From Acidimicrobiaceae bacterium (GTDB lineage Bacteria; Actinomycetota; Acidimicrobiia; Acidimicrobiales; UBA8592), in the NCBI GenBank assembly GCA_002724825.1, contig PBPU01000032.1:12319-56979 (forward strand): a stretch of 44,661 nt of DNA. Direction: 5' to 3'. Positions 33,395-42,801 of this stretch are shown in pieces. The notes under the pieces are model-generated. The model saw only the letters and a list, made by a program, of their open reading frames with translations, ran no database searches and was not told the DNA's origin. The translations under genes and the position numbers were made by a program. Position 1 is the stretch's first letter. Every line of letters begins with the position of its first letter.

Positions 33395-35239
33395 ATGCTA
33401 GAACAAATTACTTGCCCAGCAGATCTCCGGAGGCTCTCATCTTCTGAGTTGAAGAAACTGTCACAAGAAATTCGTTCGTTTATCGTTGACACGGTTGAAA
33501 CGAACGGCGGACATCTAGGGTCAAATCTCGGAGTCGTGGAATTAACAATTGCCCTTCATCGGGCGTTTGATTCGCCGCGTGATATTTTGCTCTGGGATAC
33601 GGGACATCAAGCATACGTCCATAAAATTCTCACTGGCCGTACCGAAAATTTTAGTTCACTACGCAAGGCCGGTGGGTTATCCGGTTACCCTAGCCGCGCT
33701 GAGTCTGATCATGATTGGATAGAGAATAGCCATGCATCGACAGCGCTAAGCTACGCTTTCGGAATAGCAGCTGCTCAATCAAGTAATGTGGGCGAAGGCC
33801 GAAGAGTCATTGCAATAGTTGGCGATGGCGCCCTCACTGGCGGGATGGCATTTGAAGGCCTTAACAACCTCGGACATGCGGGGAGTAACGTAATTATTGT
33901 CCTCAACGACAATGGTAGGTCATACGCTCCTACTATTTCACGCTTGTCAGATAGCCTCAAACGACTTCGAAATAACCCTAGATACCTAGAACAACAGGAA
34001 AAACTCGAAAGAAAAGTAAAAAATGTTCTTCCTTTCGGCGAATCAGTTGAAAAAGCTATAGAAGCAGCAAAAGCTGCGGTCAGGGAAATATGGGACCCAA
34101 CCTCATTGTTCGAAAATCTGGGGCTCCGCTACAACGGCCCTTTCGATGGTCATAACGTTGAGGAATTAGAGCGTGCGTTCCGAAACGCTGCTGATTTTGA
34201 CGGCCCCACAGTTATCCATGTGTTAACAGAGAAGGGGCGAGGGTATGGACCCGCTGAGAATGACCCAGTAAAGCGACTGCACGATATTGGAAATCCAAAA
34301 CCAGGAAGCTATACATCTGCATTTACTGAGGTTCTAATCAAAGAAGCGGAAAGCCGGGAAGATATCGTAGCGATCACTGCAGCGATGCCAGATAGTACGG
34401 GACTCCTACCGTACTCCGAGCGCTTTCCGGAGCGCTTCTTCGATGTTGGTATAGCTGAACAGCATGCGACTACAGCTGCCGCTGGAATGGCGATGTCTGG
34501 CCTTCGACCAGTTGTAGCTATTTATGCCACCTTTCTTAATCGGGCATTTGACCAAATCGCTTTCGACGTAGGGCTTCATGAACTTCCCGTAATTTTCTGC
34601 CTTGACCGCGCTGGTATAACTGGCCCAGATGGAGCCTCACATCATGGGCTGCTTGACATGATGTTGATGTCGAAAATCCCAGGTATGACCATCTTCGCTC
34701 CTTCCTCATATCAAGAACTGCAGCAAATGTTCCAAGATGCTTTGGAGATCACCGATGGCCCGGTTTGCATCCGCTATCCGCGAACTCCTGCCCCAACTGT
34801 CCACGAAACAGAAGTTGGTAGAGGTACGAATGCCCGCAAACTCCAAGATGGAAATGACGCTTGTATTCTTGCAGTCGGCAAGATGCTCGAACCTGCTCAG
34901 GAAGCTGCTAATGCTTTAAAGGAATATGGAATAGATTGCGGGGTATGGGACGTCCGCTGTGTTGCTCCACTTGATATTGCTATGCTCGAAGATGCCCATC
35001 GTCACCCTGTTGTTATAACTATTGAAGATGGAGTTATTGAAGGTGGCATTGGGGCTAACATCCAAAACAAACTTTCGAGACTAGAAGGGCGAGGCCCTAT
35101 CGTCCGAACTTTAGGGATTCCTTCTGCCTATGTACCTCAAGGTAATGCCGACGAAATCCTTTCAGAATTAGGTCTTGATTCCCAAGGAGTCACCAAAGAA
35201 GTCCTATCTTTGCGTGAATTTTTTCAGGGCGATAACTGA
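33395..35239 (+). CDS. dxs: 1-deoxy-D-xylulose-5-phosphate synthase Dxs
   Basis: Condenses pyruvate and glyceraldehyde 3-phosphate to deoxyxylulose 5-phosphate, the first step of the MEP isoprenoid pathway. The 614-residue thiamine-diphosphate enzyme has GGHLGSNLGVVELTIALH, WDTGHQAYVHKILTGR, the ThDP motif GDGALTGGMAFEGLNN, the catalytic Glu in VGIAEQHATTAAAG and a C-terminal transketolase domain. Length is normal. It supplies isoprenyl units for polyprenyl carriers used by neighbouring glycan genes, as an inference. It ends 5 bp from the convergent nfuA-like gene. Confidence 0.97.
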   Translation: MLEQITCPADLRRLSSSELKKLSQEIRSFIVDTVETNGGHLGSNLGVVELTIALHRAFDSPRDILLWDTGHQAYVHKILTGRTENFSSLRKAGGLSGYPSRAESDHDWIENSHASTALSYAFGIAAAQSSNVGEGRRVIAIVGDGALTGGMAFEGLNNLGHAGSNVIIVLNDNGRSYAPTISRLSDSLKRLRNNPRYLEQQEKLERKVKNVLPFGESVEKAIEAAKAAVREIWDPTSLFENLGLRYNGPFDGHNVEELERAFRNAADFDGPTVIHVLTEKGRGYGPAENDPVKRLHDIGNPKPGSYTSAFTEVLIKEAESREDIVAITAAMPDSTGLLPYSERFPERFFDVGIAEQHATTAAAGMAMSGLRPVVAIYATFLNRAFDQIAFDVGLHELPVIFCLDRAGITGPDGASHHGLLDMMLMSKIPGMTIFAPSSYQELQQMFQDALEITDGPVCIRYPRTPAPTVHETEVGRGTNARKLQDGNDACILAVGKMLEPAQEAANALKEYGIDCGVWDVRCVAPLDIAMLEDAHRHPVVITIEDGVIEGGIGANIQNKLSRLEGRGPIVRTLGIPSAYVPQGNADEILSELGLDSQGVTKEVLSLREFFQGDN

Positions 35240-35244
35240 TACTC

Positions 35245-35880
35245 TCAGTCGAAAAAGGGATTCTCTCCAGCTTCGTGATCTGTGAGATCTACGATTTCGG
35301 TAATCTCAGGGATAGCCTCGGCTATCATCACCTCGATCCCCTGACGAAGGGTTGCTGCAGACATAGCGCAGCCTTGACAACCACCACCCATTAAAATGTG
35401 GGCTACGGTCCCTTCCATTTTAACTAGCTCAGCGTAACCGCCATGAGCAGCCAGAGACGGGTTAATGTGCATATCAAGAAGCTGTTGGAGCTTCTCACCT
35501 ATCGACCCAGTCAGTTCTATGTCCTCCCCGTCAAGCATATTTGGTCGATTAGGATTCCGAATAACTAGACCTCCCTGCATAGGATTACTTGGGAGATCAA
35601 GGGTGGCCCCATTGAGATTTTCATAGCTTTCTTCAGGTACCAGAACTGTAAGGTCACCGATAGTCGAAATGACATCGTTGTCCAAGGCTTCGTCAATGCT
35701 CTCGAAGGAGAGATCATATGAGAATTCAGGGCCATTAATCCCAATTATTTGTACGCGTAATCCCAGCTTCTCTGGTTCATCCTCCTCTGACCTGGCCTCT
35801 AAAACCTTTTCAACTGCGGCGTCAGTAACTAGTAGCCCCTTTGCAGTATCTTCACTGGTTTCAATTTGGTCAATGGACAT
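35245..35880 (-). CDS. NfuA-like Fe-S carrier (A-type-like domain plus NifU domain)
   Basis: A 211-residue protein with an N-terminal region resembling an A-type (HesB/IscA) domain (about 15-105) but no Cys ligands there, and a C-terminal NifU domain (about 125-200). The NifU CxxC is C168 and C171 in GGGCQGCAMSAATLRQG, the cluster-binding pair. This is the arrangement of E. coli NfuA, a late-acting carrier of [4Fe-4S] clusters. The nearby radical SAM MoaA is a plausible client in the same cell, not shown here. Convergent with dxs; divergent from the giant membrane gene across 99 bp. Confidence 0.9.
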   Translation of the reverse strand: MSIDQIETSEDTAKGLLVTDAAVEKVLEARSEEDEPEKLGLRVQIIGINGPEFSYDLSFESIDEALDNDVISTIGDLTVLVPEESYENLNGATLDLPSNPMQGGLVIRNPNRPNMLDGEDIELTGSIGEKLQQLLDMHINPSLAAHGGYAELVKMEGTVAHILMGGGCQGCAMSAATLRQGIEVMIAEAIPEITEIVDLTDHEAGENPFFD

Positions 35881-35979
35881 ATCAAAATAGTATCCAAATT
35901 ACGGCCAAGGGTTACAGCTTAGAAGGAATTTCACTCAAGATATCTCCGTCTTTGCCAGCGACGATCTACGGTACATAAT

Positions 35980-38900
35980 GTGGTCTCGATAAATTTCGAT
36001 TTAAATAAACACTTTAAATTGATTCGACGTTTGTCACTTGTTGCCCTTCTCATGATCGGGTTTACCTTAAGGGCCTGGAACATAAATTGGGATGAAGGAA
36101 CACACCAACACCCAGATGAGCGCTATTGGAGCATGGTCACAGAAGATATCTCTTGGCCTGGAAGCGGAAATTACTTTGATTCAGCCAACTCAACTCTCAA
36201 CCCATACAACCACCGCAGCACTTGGGTTTACGGAACATTTCCTCTCTTCATCACAAAGGCAACAGCTAACTACCTTGAGAAAGACGCACTAATTCCTAAC
36301 GCATTGGTTGATGCTGCAGACAAATTAGGCATTGGATTGAAGGAAACATCAGGTACGAATCTCACCTCGAAAGCATTCGATAGTGGCTATAACGCAAATT
36401 TAATTGGCCGACTTCTCTCTGCGATCATGGATACAGGCACAATCTTGATCGTATACCTACTTGGTCGAGAACTTTTTAACAGAAAAGTAGGATTTCTATC
36501 AGCCTTGCTACAAGCATTTACTACCCTTCATATCCAATACAGCCACTTCTATGGGGCTGAAACATGGGTGACGTTTTTCGCTGCTGTCACGGTACTGCTT
36601 TCGGTAAAGCTCTTTAAGACAATCCGTTTAGCAAACGACCAGAGCAAACTATTCAATCGAAGCGTATTACAACTAGCTCTCTTAATCGGGGTTGCATTCA
36701 GCCTTACTGTAGCTTCTAAATTCAGTGGTCTAGCAGTAGGCATAGTCCCTACAGTCGCAATTTTTTTATCCTTAGTAAACAAAGGAAAATCTAAAGAAGC
36801 CCCCAAAGCAGCCAGGGAGGCAGCAAAATTCTTGGGGCTTGCAATTTCGATTTTCGTCGTAGCATTTCTGTGTTTCAGGTTATTTCACCCTTATGCATTT
36901 AGCGGTTTTATTACTTTCGATGAAAGGTTTCTTTCAGATATCGGATACCTTCGATCTGTAAATTCCGGTGCCGATGTGCCTTGGGTTATCCAATGGGTAG
37001 GAATTACACCGCTATGGTTCCCGCTTAAGTCTATTTTCTGGCATGGTATGGGGCCAGCTCTTGCAATCGCAGTTGTAATCGGCCTTTGGTTTACTGTTTC
37101 TGAAATCATTAGAAAACGAAACTATGTGCTGATGATTCCTCTCAGTTTCGTCATAGTGATGATTGGACTTGTCAGTCAACAGTTCAATCCATTAATCCGT
37201 TATCTCCTTCCGGTATATCCAACAGCTGCAATCTTCGGCGGATTTGGTATCTACCGATTGTGGCACTGGGGGAAAAAGCAGAAGATTGTTTCTGGGAGTA
37301 AAGGCGCTCTTTATCGATTTAGCCAAGGAGTCTCTGTAATTCTTGTAGGCGGCACGCTCTTTTGGGGATGCGCTTTTGTAAATGGCATCTATAACGATAC
37401 TCACCCCCGAATATCTGCATCAGAATGGATTAATGAAAACGTAGCCTCAGGCTCGACTGTTACTCATCAAATTTGGGATGATCGGCTACCTCTATCTATA
37501 CCCGCCGTAACTCCAGTGCAGTTGAACTTCGTTGACCTTAATTTATTCAGATCAGACCGTTCCACTGATCAGGAATCCGGAAAATCTAAACTCGTTACTC
37601 TTGTAGATCAGCTTGAAACGACTGACTATATCATTGAAGCTAGTAATCGACTTTACAGCTCTATACCAAGGATTCCTGCTGAGTACCCAGGGACAACTTC
37701 TTACTACAGGGCTTTGTTCTCAGGTGAGCTTGGGTTTGAACTAGTTGCGGACTTTAGAAATTCCCCATCACTCTTTGGTTTGGAGATTAGTGACGCCAAC
37801 GGCGAGGAGACATTCACCGTTTATGATCATCCAAGAGTAACGATTTGGGAAAAAACGGATGGATGGTCTAGGTCGGAAGCTCTCAAAATCCTAAATCCAT
37901 TCCGCTCTATTCATGCACCTAATCTCGAGCCCAGGAGTGCTAACTCCAATGCTCTTCTCCTTAGGCCTTCTGAGAGTTCATCTCTCCACAGCAATAGCAC
38001 CTTTGATACTTCATTTTCGCGAGGTAGTTATTTGGAAGTTCCTAACTGGGTTTGGTGGCTGATCTGGCTACAGGTAGCTGCTTTTGCTGTATTACCGTGG
38101 TCTACTTTGCTATTTAGTCAGCTTGCGGATGCTGGATATGGTTTGACTAAGGCCATTGGGTTTATTTTGTCCGGCGCGCTTTTGTGGGTTTTTGTGGCGT
38201 GGGATGTAGTTGAATTCAACCAAACAACAGCTCTTGCAAGCGTGGCAGCGACTTTTTCTCTGGGGGTGGCTTGGTGGTGGGTACATCGTGATCGGCTACG
38301 GCAGCTTTTTTTCGAACACCGATCCGTATGGCTTATAAGTGAAATTGTTTTTTTACTTATCTTTGCGTTCCTGCTAATTCTGCGGTCATTTAACCCAGAT
38401 TTGTGGGACTCCTACCTCGGAGGGGAGAAGCCAATGGAACTCGGTTACCTGACTGCGATAGGGAGGTCAGCAGAGTTACCACCGTACGATCCATGGTTCT
38501 CAGGTGGTGCAATGAACTACTACTATTTCGGGTGGTTCCTAGTCGCCGTACCCATGCGCGCTTTGAAAATACTTCCAGAAGTCGCATTTCAGTTCGGGGT
38601 GGCAACGTTTGGTGCTCTGGTCGGAGTAACCATCTTTTCTCTTTTGTACAACCTTGTTAGATCGAGTGGAACATCAAAGCAGAGGCTTCTTCCATCGAAG
38701 GCAACCGCATTAAAAGCAGGAGTTCTGGGGGTATTCCTGTTTATGGGGTCGGGAACCTTCGATGCGCTTCGAGTGCACGCTAAACGCCTTCGTTCTGCAA
38801 ATACTTGGGAGTTTATGGACGGGTGGCCTATTCTGGGCGCCTTCTTCGAGGTGATCGGAGGATCATGGGCATGGATTACCGGAACTACTCTGACAAGGTT

Positions 38901-40653
38901 TGACTGGTGGGCCCCTAGCCGCGTCAACTCAGGAACTTTCGATATTACCGAATTCCCGTATTTCACCTTCCTCTTTGGGGATCTCCACCCACATATGATG
39001 GGGATGGTAGTAGGTGGCCTGTTGCTTTCCCTATCGTTTGCATATCTCAGTTCGTGCAAGCACGGGTCACAGAGAAACGCCCTCATCCTAGCAATCGGTG
39101 TTGGGCTGCTATCTGGGATTGCCAGAATGACAAACACTTGGGATTATCCAACGTCGCTTCTTATATTACTCGTCACTTTCTTTCTCGGATCTGCGGTACG
39201 TTCAGATGATTCGGCTGATGAAGGTGGAAGAAGCAAGGCTCTCCTATTGGGGATAGCCGGAATGGCTATACTCACCAGTGCGGTAACCTCAAATGGGAAT
39301 ACCCTTGCGTACATTCTTGGTGTTGCAGGCCTTCTAGGAGCTACTTCTACATTTTGTAGGCCCGTTATACGACATCGAATCCTTCAATTCGTTTGCCATT
39401 TATCTGTAGCAGCTCTTGCACATACTGTATTGCTCTGGCCGTATCTTCGTGACACTCAAAACTTCAATGTTGGCATACATCGCGCTCAGTGGACTTCGCC
39501 GCTCGATGACTTCTTATCCCATTGGGGGGTTTTTCTTGGAATAGCTTTCGTTTTCTTTGGTGTAACTTCTGCAAAACAGCGAAAAGAGCACAAAAAGTTC
39601 AACGTTACTGTTCATACCCTTCCGGATATTTTCCGGCGAAATAGATTGATGGAGTTATCGATACCGATTTTTTGTATCGGTGTGATAGTCCTGTGTGTTC
39701 TAGAGGTAAGTACAGTTTTCGCAATTACGGTCTTCGGCGTTTGCTACTCTCTCATTCTCGCAGAGTGCGAATGCAGAAGAACAGAGCTTAATGTCGGAAA
39801 ACTCTTCGCCATAATCATGTTCTTATTCGGATTTGCTGTTATTGGTGGACCTGAGATCATCACCATCAACAATGATGTTGCACGCATGAACACTGTATTC
39901 AAATTCTGGTTACAGGGCTGGCTTTTTTTCGCACTTGGCTCTGCTTTTGCAATGTTTCATATTTGGGACTTTATCAAAGAAGTTCAGACCTCTAAGAAGA
40001 AAAAGCCATCAGTCTTTCGTGCTTCTCCTAGAGTGATATGGAGATTTTTTGTTCTAGTAACAGTACTGATTGGCATTACTTATCCCTTGTTGGCTACGAA
40101 ACCGCGACTTTCGACTAGATTTACTTCCGAGTACAAGGGCCTAAATGGTGTCGCATATCTAGATTATGATCCATCCATAATTAGAAGAGACCAAGGGCCA
40201 GAAAACGCTGCAACGGTGATAAGGATCGCTGAGGATCTCCCCTTGATCCAATGGGTAAGGTCGAATGTCAGTGGAAGCCCCACGATCGTCGAGTGGACTG
40301 GTGATAGCTACGATTGGAATACCCGCATCGCAATACATACGGGACTACCTACCGTTCTGGGATGGTCGTCCCACCAGTACCAGCAACGTCAGGAGTACGC
40401 CGACTGGATCTTTCAAAGGCGAATGGATATTCAGAACTTCTATACAGAAGGGACCCGAGAAACTATTTCAGAATTTCTTCTTACTTACGAGGTCAAATAC
40501 GTGATCGTAGGGGTTCAGGAATATCGTTTCGGAAATCCAGATGTTTTGGCTTCATTTGGAGATCACCCTGCTTTAGTGAAAGTATTCGAAAACGGAAAAA
40601 ATGCTATCTATAACGTTGACGAGGATGCACTTTGGACCTCAGTAAATTCATAG
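35980..40653 (+). CDS. Giant fusion membrane protein: GT-C glycosyltransferase half plus DUF2298 (YYY) half
   Basis: A 1557-residue polytopic membrane protein. The N-terminal half (about 10-640) resembles PMT_2/GT39-type glycosyltransferases: DEGTHQHPDERYW early (HPDE at 44-47), in the first external loop. A non-membrane stretch lies at about 470-680. The second half (about 690-1550) resembles DUF2298 proteins, including NYYYFGWF with the triple Tyr at 847-849 that gave the Chloroflexi/archaeal YYY domain its name, and FGDLHPHM. It ends in an external domain with YVIVGVQEYRF. Such enzymes use polyprenyl-phosphate sugars. Start is GTG with no clear ribosome site. It meets the next gene tail to tail with a 6-bp gap. 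Confidence 0.82.
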   Translation: MVSINFDLNKHFKLIRRLSLVALLMIGFTLRAWNINWDEGTHQHPDERYWSMVTEDISWPGSGNYFDSANSTLNPYNHRSTWVYGTFPLFITKATANYLEKDALIPNALVDAADKLGIGLKETSGTNLTSKAFDSGYNANLIGRLLSAIMDTGTILIVYLLGRELFNRKVGFLSALLQAFTTLHIQYSHFYGAETWVTFFAAVTVLLSVKLFKTIRLANDQSKLFNRSVLQLALLIGVAFSLTVASKFSGLAVGIVPTVAIFLSLVNKGKSKEAPKAAREAAKFLGLAISIFVVAFLCFRLFHPYAFSGFITFDERFLSDIGYLRSVNSGADVPWVIQWVGITPLWFPLKSIFWHGMGPALAIAVVIGLWFTVSEIIRKRNYVLMIPLSFVIVMIGLVSQQFNPLIRYLLPVYPTAAIFGGFGIYRLWHWGKKQKIVSGSKGALYRFSQGVSVILVGGTLFWGCAFVNGIYNDTHPRISASEWINENVASGSTVTHQIWDDRLPLSIPAVTPVQLNFVDLNLFRSDRSTDQESGKSKLVTLVDQLETTDYIIEASNRLYSSIPRIPAEYPGTTSYYRALFSGELGFELVADFRNSPSLFGLEISDANGEETFTVYDHPRVTIWEKTDGWSRSEALKILNPFRSIHAPNLEPRSANSNALLLRPSESSSLHSNSTFDTSFSRGSYLEVPNWVWWLIWLQVAAFAVLPWSTLLFSQLADAGYGLTKAIGFILSGALLWVFVAWDVVEFNQTTALASVAATFSLGVAWWWVHRDRLRQLFFEHRSVWLISEIVFLLIFAFLLILRSFNPDLWDSYLGGEKPMELGYLTAIGRSAELPPYDPWFSGGAMNYYYFGWFLVAVPMRALKILPEVAFQFGVATFGALVGVTIFSLLYNLVRSSGTSKQRLLPSKATALKAGVLGVFLFMGSGTFDALRVHAKRLRSANTWEFMDGWPILGAFFEVIGGSWAWITGTTLTRFDWWAPSRVNSGTFDITEFPYFTFLFGDLHPHMMGMVVGGLLLSLSFAYLSSCKHGSQRNALILAIGVGLLSGIARMTNTWDYPTSLLILLVTFFLGSAVRSDDSADEGGRSKALLLGIAGMAILTSAVTSNGNTLAYILGVAGLLGATSTFCRPVIRHRILQFVCHLSVAALAHTVLLWPYLRDTQNFNVGIHRAQWTSPLDDFLSHWGVFLGIAFVFFGVTSAKQRKEHKKFNVTVHTLPDIFRRNRLMELSIPIFCIGVIVLCVLEVSTVFAITVFGVCYSLILAECECRRTELNVGKLFAIIMFLFGFAVIGGPEIITINNDVARMNTVFKFWLQGWLFFALGSAFAMFHIWDFIKEVQTSKKKKPSVFRASPRVIWRFFVLVTVLIGITYPLLATKPRLSTRFTSEYKGLNGVAYLDYDPSIIRRDQGPENAATVIRIAEDLPLIQWVRSNVSGSPTIVEWTGDSYDWNTRIAIHTGLPTVLGWSSHQYQQRQEYADWIFQRRMDIQNFYTEGTRETISEFLLTYEVKYVIVGVQEYRFGNPDVLASFGDHPALVKVFENGKNAIYNVDEDALWTSVNS

Positions 40654-40659
40654 TTCCAA

Positions 40660-42801
40660 CTATCTATTCGATTGGAGAAAGTTGGTTACATTCTTGCATG
40701 ATTTATCATATTTCGGTTTATCACCGAGACTGGGGAATGGCGAGTTATAGTAAGTTTCTGCCAATGTAAAGATCTCTTCTCTTATATACACGGAACCGCT
40801 AAGCGAAGCAGGGCATCGGCCACTACCACTGTCCCAAGGCTCGCGACTCCAAACCCAATCAGCCCATGTGATGATTAGATCTCCGAACTGGCTTAGGTTG
40901 GTGATCCCAGTATCAAATTCAGGCACCCACCACCAACGATGCTCATAAGGAATTTCAACATAGGCGCCATCTTCATCTCCTAGATCTATCCGGTCCCAAT
41001 GGGGAACGAAAATTATGTCCGCGCCAGAGGGAAAATTTTCTTTTCTTATAACTGCATATGAGGACGAATGAAAGTCACGAAGATACCATCCGTATGGCCA
41101 ATAGACGTCACTGTCAATCTTCACTTCCAAATGCTCACCAAAGTGAGCGAGAGAAATCCGGTCAAGTGTTTCGAGCTGGTCAGCCCATTCAACAACTTCG
41201 GGAGTCGCCTGGCCGGCCTGGACAAACAACTCCTGAGGTTCTCCTCCTCGCAAATAAGAACTATAGACACTGGTCACGATGGCGTACCCGAATCCTAAAA
41301 CGAGCAGTACGCCAAAACAGACTGAGGCCCTCCTACTTTTTATTCCATCCCAGATCGACTGGGCTCCTATACCAGCAAGAATTACGATGGGTAAAAGAAG
41401 GTGAACGAGTAACCACGGCATCCGCTCCCCTGCCCAAGAGTAAACAATCAGGCTTGCACATGCCCACCATGCGATAATTTGACCAAATAAATTGGGTTTA
41501 CGAAGTACGGAGATCAAACCAACAAAAGCTAAACCGAGCGCTATCCATTCGTAGGCTAACAAAAGCACCAAATAGTACTGCCATCGGGAGTCGCCCCTCA
41601 CGGTCGCTTGTTCACCTAGCCAATATTCGAAACCAGATACTAAACCATTTCGAATTGCTCCATAGGGTGCTGTCGCCACACCGGGACCGTCGAATTGCTG
41701 AAAGAATTGGGTAAATAAGGCTGTAAAAACTATCGCCGCTACAGTCACAGCAAAAATCCAACCACCAAGCCTAGGAACCATCAAAGCTCGGAAAGCTGGA
41801 ACCTGAGAGAGCGCAGTCTTGTGGCGAGCTGCCACAAAACCGCATACAAGAGCAATAAAAGCTAGGACTGCCCCATAAATTCCTAACTTGAAAATTGTAG
41901 GGCTACCTTCTTGTTCCCCAGGGTTTGTTCCAATCCAAAGAAATATTGCAATCATGAAACCAACCCCAAAAAGAAAGAACCATCGACGAATTACTTCTTC
42001 AGCAACAAATTGGCCGTTGCTATTCTGAGAGACTCGAGAATGTACGGATATCGACCTTCGACCAATCCCTTCTATCCGCACCTCGCGTTTTAGTTCCTTG
42101 TATCTCGGCTTACCTATCGGCGAGCCTTTCATTCTGTGAAAGGATGCGGTAAGGAGATCCTGAGCTATAAGAACAATTCCGAATGAACCAAAGATAAAAA
42201 CTGTAAGAAAAACTGATTCCTTTACCGCCAAACTCAATACAAGTAAACTCAGAAGTGCAATAGGGTGCCACCTTCGTGGGCTACGAAGAAAAGAAATTAA
42301 CGTTATTACAGTCAAAAACGTTAAAGCGAGAAAGAAACTATCTTCTCTTCCAAATCTTGAAAAATACAGCATCGTTGGGCTTGTAAGCAGCAAAGCTACT
42401 GAAATAGGGGTTCCTACGAATCCAAGGCTCCTTCGCCAAACCCATGGAAGAAGAACAACCGCTATACCCGAAATAGCTGGAAGTAGGCGGGCGATGCTAT
42501 CAGATTGACCGAAAAGCCAGAAGAAAGCAGCTGTTAGATAAAAGCGTAGCGGCCCATGATACACAGGGTCGTATCCTTTATACGTTCCATCCAAGTACTG
42601 GAGCGAAAACCATGCGTCAAGACTCTCATCATGATGAAAAGCTCGCAGGCCTAGATATGACAACCTACTGAACACTGCTAGGAGGAATAGAAGTCCGATT
42701 ATGTGACGGGCTCTCTTCCATGCACTGTGCGAGACATTCTCTCCAGCGGATTTTGGATTGATACTCCTTCTGAAGGACTCTTTGATTTTCGAACTAACCA
42801 T
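40660..42801 (-). CDS. GT-C glycosyltransferase-like protein (Agl23/TIGR03663-like)
   Basis: A 713-residue membrane protein with FHHDESLDAWFSLQYL and YDPVYHGPLRFYL near the N-terminus, the signatures of the family annotated as flippase activity-associated protein Agl23. HHDE provides the GT-C acidic motif in the first external loop. The middle carries about ten further hydrophobic segments, and the C-terminal 200 residues are external and Trp-rich (WWWVPEFDTG, WADWVWSREPW). In archaea and Chloroflexi relatives occur with DUF2298 proteins, matching the adjacent giant gene. It starts inside the end of the next minus-strand gene (8-bp overlap), so the two are coupled. Confidence 0.83.
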   Translation of the reverse strand: MVSSKIKESFRRSINPKSAGENVSHSAWKRARHIIGLLFLLAVFSRLSYLGLRAFHHDESLDAWFSLQYLDGTYKGYDPVYHGPLRFYLTAAFFWLFGQSDSIARLLPAISGIAVVLLPWVWRRSLGFVGTPISVALLLTSPTMLYFSRFGREDSFFLALTFLTVITLISFLRSPRRWHPIALLSLLVLSLAVKESVFLTVFIFGSFGIVLIAQDLLTASFHRMKGSPIGKPRYKELKREVRIEGIGRRSISVHSRVSQNSNGQFVAEEVIRRWFFLFGVGFMIAIFLWIGTNPGEQEGSPTIFKLGIYGAVLAFIALVCGFVAARHKTALSQVPAFRALMVPRLGGWIFAVTVAAIVFTALFTQFFQQFDGPGVATAPYGAIRNGLVSGFEYWLGEQATVRGDSRWQYYLVLLLAYEWIALGLAFVGLISVLRKPNLFGQIIAWWACASLIVYSWAGERMPWLLVHLLLPIVILAGIGAQSIWDGIKSRRASVCFGVLLVLGFGYAIVTSVYSSYLRGGEPQELFVQAGQATPEVVEWADQLETLDRISLAHFGEHLEVKIDSDVYWPYGWYLRDFHSSSYAVIRKENFPSGADIIFVPHWDRIDLGDEDGAYVEIPYEHRWWWVPEFDTGITNLSQFGDLIITWADWVWSREPWDSGSGRCPASLSGSVYIREEIFTLAETYYNSPFPSLGDKPKYDKSCKNVTNFLQSNR

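Noticed and set aside
38589..39137. 182-codon open frame antisense to the giant membrane gene
   Set aside because: It lies wholly inside a well-supported coding region on the other strand, has no ribosome site or recognisable motif, and the product is basic and low in hydrophobic structure.
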